Positions 45,252-55,084 of a stretch of DNA of 64,000 nt are shown piece after piece. The DNA is from Heloderma charlesbogerti. Taxonomy: Eukaryota > Chordata > Lepidosauria > Squamata > Helodermatidae. Made by a program: the position numbers and the translations under genes. Positions within the stretch are counted from its first letter, which is position 1. Every line of letters starts with the position of its first letter. A model generated the notes under the pieces. It saw only the letters and a list, made by a program, of their open reading frames with translations. It made no database searches and had not been told where the DNA came from. The stretch is from assembly GCA_026122225.1 (NCBI GenBank), contig JANEZZ010002241.1, positions 62,001 to 126,000 of the forward strand, read 5' to 3'.

Positions 45252-45690
45252 AGGAGCATTGCTAGGACACAAATTTGCATAAAATTTGCATATGCAAATC
45301 AGAAATAATTACTAGGATTTATTTACATTTCACAGGAGGCAAAAACAGCCAATCAATTTCCCATCCAAATAACTCAAATCAAATAAATTCTTCAATTAAT
45401 TTGCACCCTGACTCTGATTATCCCAAGCCGATTTTAAAAGTTTTTTCCCCAGCTTAATTACCATACAGAGTAAGATTTGAGGTGGGAGAGGGGGGAGGTT
45501 GCAGAATGTGGAAAGAGGAGAGTTAACCCTTATCTCTCCTGCTGCAATTGCACTTGAAAATCACCCTATGCATAGCAATTAAGCTGAGAAAAACCTTTCC
45601 ATTGGCACCAGTGAATACTTAGGGCTCTGAGGAATCAATCTGAGGAGCCCTGGGAAATAAATTTGGGGATCAGGCCTGCATCCAAGCTTC
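45252..45690 (+). mobile_element. Family G hAT-like element
   Basis: Begins CAGGAGCATTGCTAGGACAC. Body GAAATAATTACTAGGATTTA, CATTTCACAGGAGGCAAA, GCTTAATTACCATACAGAGT, GAGCCCTGGGAAATAAATTT. The right terminus is decayed near GGCCTGCATCC. Opposite orientation to 39648. Confidence 0.6.
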
Positions 45691-45958
45691 AGTTGAAAAT
45701 GATGAAATTGTTTTTACCATCCTGAGTCACGATGGGGTTAGGTGTTACATTGTAAGTAACTTAGAGCAAGGTCCTATTAGGTCTGCCCTGGGTACTTGTA
45801 CGCCTCCAAACTCAGAGGCTCACCAGTGTCCAATGCAGAGCAGGAGGTGCACAGCGCATCCCGCTCTGCAATTAAGCCGCACTCTGTTTTCCAAGCATGG
45901 AGAGGTAGCCAGCACGGTTCTCTCTGCACTGGCTCTGAGGAGGAAGGGGAGGGGAGCG

Positions 45959-46012
45959 GGTTTCCTGGCTCTGAGGTCAAAGCCCTGTTTCTGACCTCGG
46001 AGCCAGGAAACC
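45959..46012. repeat. 21-bp hairpin with 12-base loop
   Basis: 45959-45979 and 45992-46012 are reverse complements with one mismatch (GGTTTCCTGGCTCTGAGG against CCTCGGAGCCAGGAAACC). Not part of an identified family. Confidence 0.85.
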
Positions 46013-46066
46013 GAAATATCCTAGGTCTCTCCAGACACTGTGTAGGGAACATAGGATTGCTCCCTT

Positions 46067-46206
46067 AGGGTGCAATCCTATGCATGTTTAGACGGAAAAA
46101 GTCCTACAATCCCTAGCATGCCCCAGCCAGCATGGCTGGCTCGGGCATGCTGGGGAGTTTTAGACCTTTTTTTCCCCATCTAAATATGTCTAGGTTTGCA
46201 CTCTTA
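46067..46206. mobile_element. Family B palindromic MITE, long copy
   Basis: TTA-flanked GGGTGCAATCCTATGCATGT at the left and TATGTCTAGGTTTGCACTC at the right. Inner arms CAATCCCTAGCATGCCCCAG / CGGGCATGCTGGGGAGTTTT. The loop centre is CAGCATGGCTGG. Confidence 0.85.
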
Positions 46207-47284
46207 GTAAATTGAAAGGGAAATAATTCACAGTGGTGTAAATGAGGGGACTATTCCCTTGCAACATCAATAAAGATCACAGTTATGCAATTCAATAACA
46301 TCTCCAAAGAAGCCACTATATGGTTAATGTGCTGCCATTGTTCTTTCTTCACCTTTAGCAAATGTAAGCTCAGAGATACCCCATTATACCGCCAATAATA
46401 CCAAATGTAAATCCAGTTATCTCTACTTTAATAGTTAAACATTATGACCGCAATCCAGATAACTGCACACCATGGGCCCAGTGGTGCTTCCATTTATGCA
46501 TTCATGACATTTCTTTATTTCCCCATAACATAAAGTTCTCTAGGCAGTTTACAACAAATAATCACAAAAACAATTTAAATACAAAATAAAACATAACACT
46601 CTAAAATCAAAAGCAACAGAAAATACAACAAGCAACAAAACTCACTGCAACCCAACTTTAAAAACACAGATTTTAAAACTGAGAAGCCCAGACTATATGA
46701 CATGCAGACAATGTGAATTCCATCAAAAGCCTGGGTGAACAGAAAGCACCTGGTGCTGAAAAAGCAATACGGAGGTGCTGGAGAAACTCTCTAGGAAGGC
46801 TGTCCAGAACTGGGGTGCCACAGCAAAAGAGGCCCTGCCTGGGGTGGGGGGGTCTGTTGGAATGTTTTATGCTAGACCTCCACCTATGGTCAGCCTGTAT
46901 CTTTGAAAATCAATGAAATATTACCAAATGCTGTCAAGTCTCCAGTGACCTCATTCCAACAAGGAACCCCAGGGAAGCATTGCTCCCCCTAAAAATTCCT
47001 GCCACTTGGAGAATTGGGGCAAGCGTAACAATACAGTGACTTGGTTCTGAATAAATTGAGATCGCACAATGGAATCATAATGTGTATGTTCATCACAGCA
47101 TGTGTGTGCATGTATCTGTACACACATAGGTCATGTCGCTTGTATAATTTTCTTTAAAAACCCAACCCATTTGGTTCCTACTGGAACAGGGCCCTTGTTA
47201 CTTCTGATACCAGCCTTTTATTTTCAGTTCTGCTCATGCTTGCTTCAAAATATCTCCTGTCCAAATCATATGGGGAGTGGTAAT
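46207..47284. other. LINE-tail-like repeat in unique sequence
   Basis: About 46505-46830 (AAGTTCTCTAGGCAGTTTAC, GGTGCTGGAGAAACTCTCTA, GGGGTGCCACAGCAAAAGAG) belongs to the same dispersed family as 49588 and 61600. The rest is unrecognised. Confidence 0.4.
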
Positions 47285-48790
47285 GACTCAGATTCAGATT
47301 CGTTTATTTGTATATAGTCGTCAGACCATCACAAAACAAACATTTAACAAAAGATACTAGATAACAACACGAAGATAACATATTTACATAAAGTCAACAC
47401 AAACCCAGATCATATAGAATAAATCTAACATTCTGGGTCTCTAGCCAAAATGAGTAAAATTTACACAAACCTATTTAAAATTATGTATAATCTTAAAGTC
47501 TTGAATCTCCCTGACAGGACACAGCATTCTCCTGTAAGACTTTTTTTCCCCTCTAGCACCAATTACTGTAGATAGGAAACATGCAGTCTTTGCAGTGACA
47601 TACAGATAGATGACAGTCTCATGGACAGACCTCCTCAAATCTCTCTCCAAAATCTGACCCAAATATCATTCCCTTGGCTCATTATACAAAGGACAATACA
47701 TAATAATATGTACAAGATCTTCCACCTGTTTTAAGCCACAGGGACGGGTCCACTCAGAATATGGCCTATTCCTCCACCTTCCTTCGAACACAGCTGAAGG
47801 CTAGGGTTGGCGGAGAATTTCTCCCCGAAACTTCGGGGGGCCGAGCGCCAACGTGTTCGGCCCCCCGAACAAGTTTCGGGGAGAAATTCTCCGCACCCCC
47901 CCGCACCCCCCCCCGGGACGGGACTTACCTTTGGCGAATGTCCCTCCCGGCGGCAGGTCCGGCCGCTATTTGCATTGCCCTTATTTTCGCCGTAGTCTAC
48001 GTAAAGATTTACGTAGACTACAGCGACCAAATAAGGAACGCGAATGGCGGCTCCCTAGGGCCGCCATTGCTACGCGCTTTTTTTTTTTTTTAAGTCACCC
48101 GTGATAGGCTATGTGACGATTTACATAGCCTATCACGGCTGACTTTGCAGATCTAGCCGTGATAGGCTACGTTAATCGTCATGTAGCCTATCACGAGGGC
48201 GTTTTGTTTGGTTTTTTAACTTTTTAGTTCGCAGCCGGGCGAGGCGCCTCCTCCCCGGCCTGAATTTTGGCCGGGCGAGGCGGGAAGCCTCCCCCCCGGC
48301 CTGAATTTCGGCCGGGCGAGGCGGGAAGCCTCCCCCCCGGCCTGAACTTCGCGGGGGGAGCAGCGAAGCGCCTCCCCCCCACCGCGAAAAGCTTCGAGGA
48401 CAGGTAAGGGACTTTCGTGCACCCCTACTGAAGGCATCAGATTTAACTGAGCTTTAGTAAAGGCCATCCTGTCTCTAAGTCTCTGCACATCCTTTAAATA
48501 ACAAAGGAGAACGAAATGAGTGAAAGGGAAATTCTTATACAATGATGCTGTTTTAGAAACTGATATAGTTGCTCTGTCAATCTGTAAGGATACATCTGTG
48601 AGTCTCTGCCTCAGAAACATTTTGGAGAGCTCCTTCCCCAAATTCTTTATATACACTTCGGAAAAGATTAATTTCACCGCTAAAGGTGAAACGAACCTCT
48701 TTTTCTCTCATAATTCACACAACATCTGGGGCTTTCTGATGCACTGTTTTGTAGCTTTATAACATACCCCCATTTGAAGGGTAACAAACA
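47285..48790 (-). pseudogene. Non-LTR retrotransposon C-terminus, clade unresolved, split by a hAT element
   Basis: On the minus strand 48430-48680 encodes a segment with LGKELSKMFLRQRLTDVSL and FVLLCYLKDVQRLRDRM. Across the hAT insertion (47802-48427) the frame resumes at 47801 with FEGRWRNRPYSEWTRPC, then a Cys/His cluster CGLKQVEDLVHIIMYCPLYN typical of LINE C-termini. A stop follows at about 47695, and a shifted frame covers 47471-47662. The 3' end (reversed) is CAAATAAACGAATCTGAATC near 47285. Reverse transcriptase core motifs are not present, so the element is 5'-truncated or cut. Confidence 0.7.
47802..48427 (+). mobile_element. Hairpin-rich hAT nonautonomous element, copy 1
   Basis: Starts TAGGGTTGGCGGAGAATTTC and ends GACTTTCGTGCACCCCTA, with a perfect 8-bp target duplication CTGAAGGC (47794-47801 and 48428-48435). 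Interior palindromes: 47992-48021 (14-bp arms, GA spacer), 48043-48068, 48099-48138 and 48158-48195. Three of these share a GGCTAYGT / TACGTAAA-type core. About 48235-48350 is a GC-rich tandem array of some three 36-41-bp units (GGCCGGGCGAGGCGGGAAGC). No transposase. Homologous ends at 62272-63167, opposite orientation. Confidence 0.93.
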
Positions 48791-49587
48791 ATACAAATTG
48801 GTAGACCTTTCCAGGCGAAAGTCTCCCCTAGTGAGCCCATCCATTAGAACCATCCCAAATCAGAAACGTCTTATGAATTTCCAAAGAAAAGATCAATAGC
48901 TGTAGGGCAACCATGAAGACAAGGCAAATAATTTTCTATGCATATATGTATTCATATATAACCTGTTCAGTACTGGTCTGCAGTTGATATATTCATACTA
49001 GTTCAAATATGCAATATGAATGACAACCTTGCTATGGCTAACACAGTTTATTAAAGTGGCTAATGATGGCTTATGGCTAATGCAATTTATTAAAATTCTG
49101 ATTCCAGTAGGTATGTTCACGCAGCATGCTTCTCATTTATTAATAGATGCATTTCCACTCTATATTTATTAGTGCATTGCCCTAATAATATCTGGGAGCA
49201 TTTGAGGTTTCCTGTGTATTGGGGGGCTCACAGCACTGTTTCCAGACAGCTTATGCTGTCTTGGCAGAGAAGTATATTTGAACAGGATTCTTTTTCTTCT
49301 CCTTTAGTGTGGATCATGAGCCCACTGGCAGTAAGAACTGAGAAGCAGAGGAAGTAATTTAAGAGAGATAATTTGAACATCAGTAACTCATCAATTGCAG
49401 ACCACATACCAACAGACATAGCACCAGTGGGAGAAATCAGAGAAGCATCAGCTGCAGATCTGAGTGAAGTTGCAAGTTTCTAGGTCCCATTCACTCAGCT
49501 AGCACTTCTGTGTTTTTGGTTGTTTTTTGACTTTGTAGGCATAAATCAATCCAGATGCTTAATTTTGAAATAATTCAGGTTTGTTTG
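48791..49587. other. Unique sequence, no gene
   Basis: AT-rich. GCTAATGATGGCTTATGGCT at 49057-49080 is a local imperfect tandem. Nothing else. Confidence 0.4.
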
Positions 49588-49960
49588 CTTGTTACATTTG
49601 TATGCTGCCCTTCAATATAAACTATTCTCAAGGTAGCTAACAAAATAATAAAATATTACAACACAGCAATACAGATAAATACAGTGAATAAAACTGGCAA
49701 CAATAAATACCTCTCCTAAATTAAACTCCTAAGAAAATAGAAATGTCTTTGCCTGGTGCCTAAATGACAACAAAGTCAGTGCTAGGTGAGCCTCCATCGA
49801 GATGGAATTCCATAATCAGGGTGCCACCACTAAGAAGGCCATCTCCCCAGTCACCATTCACCTCATCTTAACACGGTGGAGGTGGAGGCAGACTTCGGAT
49901 GATGATCACAGTGCACAGGCAGGTGGGTGCGGGGGGTGCCATTCTTCCAGGTTAAGGATA
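49588..49960 (-). repeat. Dispersed LINE-tail-like repeat
   Basis: TTTGTATGCTGCCCTTCAAT, GTCTTTGCCTGGTGCCTAAA, CTCCATCGAGATGGAATTCC and GAAGGCCATCTCCCCAGTCA follow a reptile interspersed repeat seen also at 46505 and 61600. Noncoding. Confidence 0.5.
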
Positions 49961-50290
49961 GATGGATCTGTCAGTTTCACTTTCTCCCATATTCATTTTT
50001 TCTGTCCTGTTATGAAGAAATTTGTGAATTTTGGTAAGTTCTTACCAAAAAGAAAAAATGAACCAAGCAAAATTCTCACCCATCCGCACCAGTCAAATTC
50101 AATAAGTCCAGCTATTCCCAGCATGGAGAAGCCCATGTTGCCATGTAGCTGTTGAAGATGAGAAGCCTGTCAGAAAAAAACAAGTGGCAATCCTAATTCA
50201 GCACCACAAACATGGCTGAGTACACCAGGGGTAGCATCCAAAGTTAGTCCTACACAGAGTAGACCGCTGCACCAGATTCCGATACCCCTC
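49961..50290. other. Unique sequence, no gene
   Basis: Nothing recognised. Confidence 0.35.
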
Positions 50291-50611
50291 CATAAGAACA
50301 TCCATGCTGGATCAGACCAAGGAGCCATCTAGTCCAGCATTCTGTTCACACGGTGGCCAACCAGCTGCCCACAGGAAACCCACAAGCAGGACATGAGTGC
50401 AACAGCACCCTCCCACCCATGTTCCCCAGCAACTGGTGTACATAAGCATACTGTCTCTGATACTGGAGGTAGCAGATAGCCATCAGAACTAGTAGCCATT
50501 GATAGCCTCTCCATGAATTTGTCTAACCCCCTTTTAAAGCCATCCAAATTGGTGGGCATCATTACGTCTTGTGGTAGCGAATTCCATAGTTTATGCGCTG
50601 TGTAAAAGTAC

Positions 50612-52056
50612 ACAGAAGGACGGGGGAAGTGCCAGATGACTGGAGGAGTGCTAATGTTGTCCCTATCTTCAAAAAGGGTAAAAAGTAGGATCCTGGGAAC
50701 TACAGACTAGTCAGTCTGACATCAATCCCTGGGAAAATTCTGGAGCAGATGATAAAGCAATCCATCTGGAAGCACCTTGAGAACAATGCCATGATTACTC
50801 GAAACCAACATGGATTTGTCAAAAACAAGTCCTGCCAGACAAATCTGATCTCATTTTTTGATCAAGTCACCTCCCTTGTGGACTGTGGGAATGCTGCAGA
50901 CATCATATACCACGACTTCAGCAAAGCTTTCGACAAAGTGCCCCATGATCTCCTGATGAGCAAACTAGCTCAAAGTGGGCTAAATGAAACAACGATCCGG
51001 TGGATCCACAGTTGGCTACAGAATCAGACTCCAAGTGTGCTTATCAATGGGACCTTCTCAAACTGGGGAGAGGTAACGAGTGGGGTACCGCAGGGCTCAG
51101 TCCTGGGCCCAGTGCTCTTCAACATTTTTATTAATGACTTGGAGGAGGAGGTGCAGGGAATGCTGATCAAATTTGCAGATGACACCAAATTGGGCGGGAT
51201 AGCTAATACTTTGGAAGACAGAAACAAAATTCAAAGTGATCTGGATAGACTGGAGCGCTGGGCAGAAAACAACAGAATGACATTTAATGGGGATAAATGC
51301 CAAGTTCTGCACCTAGGAAAAAGAAACCAAATACACAGTGACAAGATGGGGGATACGTGGCTCAACAACACTACAAGCGAGAAAGATCTTGGAATTGTTG
51401 TTGATCACAAGCTGAATATGAGCCAACAATGTGATGTGGCTGCAAAAAAGGCAAATGCTATTTTGGGCTGTATTAATAGAAGCATAGCTTCCAAATCCTG
51501 GGAAGTACTAGTTCCCCTCTACTCAGCACTGGTTAGGCCTTATCTGGAGTACTGTGTCCAGTTCTGGGCACCACACTTTAAGAAGGATGCAGACAAGCTG
51601 GAGAGGGTTCTGAGGAGGGCAACAAAGATGATCAGAGGACTGGAAACAAAGCCCTATGAAGAGAGACTGAAAGAACTGGGCATGTTTAGCCTTGAGAAGA
51701 CTGAGGGGAGATATGATAGCACTCTTCAAGTACTTGAAAGGTTGTCACAGAGAAGAAGGCCAGGATCTCTTCTTGATCATCCCAGAGTGCAGGACACGGA
51801 ATAATGGGCTCAAGTTACAGGAAGCCAGATTCTGGCTGAACATCAGGAAAAACTTCCTGACTGTTAGAGCAATACAACAATGGAACCAATGACCTAGGGA
51901 GGTGGTGGGCTCTCCCACACTGGAGGCATTCAAAATGAGGCTGGACAGCCATCTGTCAGGGATGCTCTGACTTGGATTCCTGCATTGAGCAGGGGGTTGG
52001 ACTCGATGGCCTTGTAGGCCCCTTCCAACCCTACTATTCTATGACTCTATGATTCT
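50612..52056 (+). mobile_element. CR1 LINE inserted in the L3-like LINE, best-preserved copy
   Basis: Begins inside the reverse transcriptase (GGGGGAAGTGCCAGATGACT) and ends CTATGACTCTATGATTCT, the canonical CR1 terminus. Flanked by AAGTAC (50606-50611) and AAGCAC (52057-52062), a short near-duplication of the L3 site GAAGTACTTC. 5'-truncated, as is usual for target-primed reverse transcription. Confidence 0.93.
50749..51804 (+). pseudogene. CR1 reverse transcriptase, 351-codon open frame
   Basis: Palm motif A is at residues about 54-66 (YHDFSKAFDKVPH), motif B at 112-121 (GVPQGSVLGP), the catalytic FADD at 142-145, and a thumb with [20 protein letters not shown] near 260. An in-frame TAG at 50687-50689 cuts it from the upstream fingers region. 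A frameshift at about 51695 changes the C-terminus, whose correct frame continues at 51692-51892 ([16 protein letters not shown]...). Motif A has YHD where copy 21486 has YLD. Missing ORF1 and endonuclease, so not autonomous. The open frame reflects recent insertion rather than a cellular gene. Confidence 0.92.
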
Positions 52057-53396
52057 AAGCACTTCACTTTATCTGTCCTGAATCTCCAATCAGCTTCATG
52101 GGATGATCCCGGGTTCTAGTATTTTGAGAGGGGGAGAAAAATGCTTCCCTATCCACTTTCTCCACATCATGCATAATTTTGAACACCTCTATCATGTCTC
52201 CCGTTGCTCACCTTTTTTCTAAGCTAAACAATCCCAGCTTTTGTAACCTTCTCTCATAGGGGAGTTGCTCCAGCCCCTTGATCATTTTAGTTACACTTTT
52301 TCCAACTCTACAATATATTTTTTTAGATGTGGTGACAAGAACTGTACACAGTATTCCAGGTGTGGTCGTACTATAGATTTGCATACAGGCAGTCTGATAT
52401 CGGCAGTTTTTTATTCTCCATTCCTTTCCTAATTATGCAAAACATGGAATTTGCCTTTTTCATAGCAGCCGCACACTGGGTTGACATTTCATTGAGCTGT
52501 CCACAACCCCAAGATCTCTTTCTTGGTCGTCACCGCAAGCTCAAATCCCATCAGCTTATACTTGAAGTTGAGATTTTTTGCCCCAAGTTCATCGCTTTAC
52601 ACTTGCTTACATTGAACCACATTTGCCATTTTGATGCCCATTTTCCTAGTTTGGAGAGATCCTTCTGGAGCTCCTTGCAATCCCTTTCTGTTTTAACCAC
52701 TCTAAATAATTTGGTATCATCAGCAAACTTGGCCACTTCGTCACTCATTCCAAATTCCAGATCTTTTATGAACAAGTTGAAAAGCATTGGTCCCAATACA
52801 AATCCCTGTGGGACCCCACTGTTTACATCCCTCCATTGGGAGAATTTACCATTTATTCCTATTCTGCTTTCTGTCCTTTAACCAGTGACTGATCCATAAC
52901 AGGACGTGTCCTCTTATGTCATGACTGCTAAGTTTAGTCAGGAGTCTTTGGAGAGGGATTTTGTCAAAAGACTTTTGGAAGTCCAAGTAAACAATGTCTA
53001 CCAGATCACCCCTGTCCAGGACTTACCTTTGTGGAAATCATGTTCATTCTTTTTCAGCAGGGTTTGTCCTTCTATATGCTTACTAATTTGATCTTTAATA
53101 ATGCTTTCAGCCAATTTATCTGGAACAGACGTTAAGCTAACAGGCCTGTAATTTCCCGGATCCACCCCACTCCTCTATCTCAATCAGCATTTCTATTACA
53201 GACTCTGTCTCATTCCCTTTCCTAGCCAAACAATACCTGCCTAACCTCTTCCCTGCCTGGCTCTGATTCTGAGCTTGGCAGCTAACTTGCTGGGTGGGTA
53301 GGGTGGGGGGCATATCTAGGCACCCTTCACCACATGTCAAGGTCACAGCCACAGTGTAGTCTTGATGGCAAAGAATGTGCCAGGAATCTGCTAGAT

Positions 53397-53532
53397 CAGG
53401 GGTGGGCAACTTGTGGTTTTCCAGATGTTTTGGCCTGCAACACCCATCATCCCTCACCATTGCCTAGGCTGGCTATGGCTAATGGGACTTGCAGGCCAAA
53501 ACATCTGGAGGGCCACAAGTTGCTGGCCCCTG
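53397..53532. mobile_element. Family A palindromic hAT MITE with perfect 8-bp TSD
   Basis: Ends CAGGGGTGGGCAACTTGTGG and CCACAAGTTGCTGGCCCCTG. Flanked by TGCTAGAT at 53389-53396 and 53533-53540. Arms TTTTGGCCTGCAACACCCAT / ATGGGACTTGCAGGCCAAAA. This copy anchors the hAT assignment of family A. Confidence 0.95.
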
Positions 53533-53540
53533 TGCTAGAT

Positions 53541-54207
53541 GAATTCTGCTCTCACCCTGGTTTCCACCACCACCCTGTGTGATATGTGACACCTGCCATC
53601 TTTAAACCCAAACAGCCCATAATTAAAAGTCAAGCCGATGCGCACCCTTTGCAGCAAGGTCATTAAAAATCCCAATATGATGCCTGATCTCCAAACTCTG
53701 CCAGACACCTCCTCCCAGCTCTGCAACCTATGTGCAATCCTGATAACAGTAGGCATCATAAGCAGAGAGCAAGCATGGGGATACCAAAGAAAAGTGCCCA
53801 CAGAACAAAAATATTCCAGATGACTCAAGTGAGCCAAGCCACAATTTTCACCTGTGGAAGGCAACCCCCTCTTGCCCCTCTGGAATCACCAGAAAATTTA
53901 TGGGAAGAAAATTCTGTCACTACCCCAGATATGAGCACAGAGAGAAATCAGCAGGTCCAAAGAAAGATGGGGCAGGAACGTTTTAGTGCTCCAACCTTCT
54001 TAAGCAATCTGCATGAAGCGAGAGTACATTTTCTCATCTGAAAAGCCTTCCGAAGGACTCACAAGTGGGGAGGGGGAAGATTCTGTCCCTTCCTACCAGG
54101 TGGCTGGTGGGCGGGAGGCAGTTCGACTCTGGCGCTCCCTCAGGCCTGCAAGGAGGGACCGGAGCTCTTCCAGGCGTGCTGCAGGAAGTGAGAATGTGGA
54201 GGAAGCA
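53541..54207. other. Unique sequence, no gene
   Basis: No exon or repeat recognised. Confidence 0.4.
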
Positions 54208-54375
54208 TAGCTCCATTTGGTGGAGCATCTGCTTTGCACGCAGAAGGTCCCGGGTTCAATCCCCAGCATCTCCAGGTAGGGCTAGGAAAGGATCCTGCAT
54301 GAAACCCTGGAGAGCCGCTGCTGCCAGTCAGTGTTGACAATACTGGGGTAGATAGGTCTGACTCAGTGAGCCAGT
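54208..54375 (+). mobile_element. tRNA-Ala-like SINE
   Basis: ATAGCTCCATTTGGTGGAGC (A box region), CTGCTTTGCACGCAGAAGG (anticodon arm), CCGGGTTCAATCCCCAGCAT (B box), then GAAACCCTGGAGAGCCGCTG and CAGTCAGTGTTGACAATACT. Continues into a SINE body. Confidence 0.88.
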
Positions 54376-54544
54376 TTATGCAAAACAAGAAGCCACTGCG
54401 GGTGAATTTCTGCACAGTTCTTGTTTTGGCGCTGGCTGCCATTTTGAAAATTCTTGTCCTTATGTGCAAACCCAGTAGGGGTGGGTTGTTGGGGTGGTTA
54501 ACAAGCCACCTGCAACCCTGAAACAGGCCATGGGTTCTGGGTGG

Positions 54545-54729
54545 CAGTGGAAGCTGGTGGTTTTGATGTCAGTGGGGCGGTGGATCTGCTCTAGCTTTCA
54601 GAACCAGTCAGAACTCTAAAGGAGCTATCCACACACCCTGGATAGCTCCTTTAGGGATCTGACTGGTTCTGACTGAAACCCAGAGCAGATTCACCGCTCC
54701 ACTGACATTGGAGCCACCAGCCTGCACTG
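54545..54729. mobile_element. Family C palindromic hAT MITE, intact
   Basis: CAGTGGAAGCTGGTGG to GAGCCACCAGCCTGCACTG. Flanks CTGGGTGG (54537-54544) and CTAGGTGG (54730-54737) agree at 7 of 8. Symmetric about ATCCACACACCCTGGATAGC. Confidence 0.92.
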
Positions 54730-54737
54730 CTAGGTGG

Positions 54738-55084
54738 CATGTTAACCATCCCAACAGCCTATCCAACGACAAGCCGCAGCACCCCCCGCGGCTTGCATTT
54801 TCAAAATGAAAAATGGCAGGGCCCCCCAGGGAAATCCACTCACAGTGACTTGCCATTACATGTGACCCAGGCCAGATAAAGCAGCTTCCCATGTTCCTCT
54901 GTTTTATTGGCTCACTGGGACCTGTAGACTCTGGCACTTTCCTGACCTATCTGAAATCCACTCAACCAGAAAAAGAGGGAACCCTAAATCTCCAAACTTG
55001 ATTCTGCATACAAATTAACGTATACAGAATGGTTTCTGAAGAACATTGCACTGAGAGGGATGCGTACCTTCCCCCCGCCACCAA
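54738..55084. other. Unique sequence, no gene
   Basis: No signature recognised. Confidence 0.35.

Larger units (their letters stand above)
50291..53162 (-). mobile_element. L3-like LINE split by a plus-strand CR1
   Basis: 3' part 50291-50611, 5' part 52057-53162. On the minus strand the 5' part keeps GPMLFNLFIKDLE and the catalytic VAKFADDTKLFRVVKT, then LGKWASKWQMWFNVSKCK (52551-52796). The 3' part keeps LWNSLPQDVMMPTNLDGF, the ORF2 end. Broken by several shifts. Its longest copy in the window; 5' boundary near the CAGGCCTGTAATTTCCCGGA site. Confidence 0.9.

Noticed and set aside
48235..48350. CRISPR-like array of GC-rich units
   Set aside because: The repeats are contiguous without unique spacers, inside a eukaryotic hAT element.
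50749..51804. 351-codon reverse transcriptase as a possible domesticated host gene
   Set aside because: It ends in a frameshift, has an in-frame stop just upstream, and lies in a standard 5'-truncated CR1 with the normal 3' terminus.
52360..52881. 173-codon plus-strand frame
   Set aside because: It is the antisense of the L3-like reverse transcriptase on the minus strand.
5558..53162. Endogenous retrovirus
   Set aside because: All reverse transcriptase segments are CR1-clade non-LTR type. No LTR pair, primer binding site or gag/pol order was seen.
54208..54300. tRNA-Ala gene (also 30505-30590)
   Set aside because: A and B boxes and an anticodon-like TGC are present, but the acceptor stem does not close and a conserved SINE body follows in every copy.
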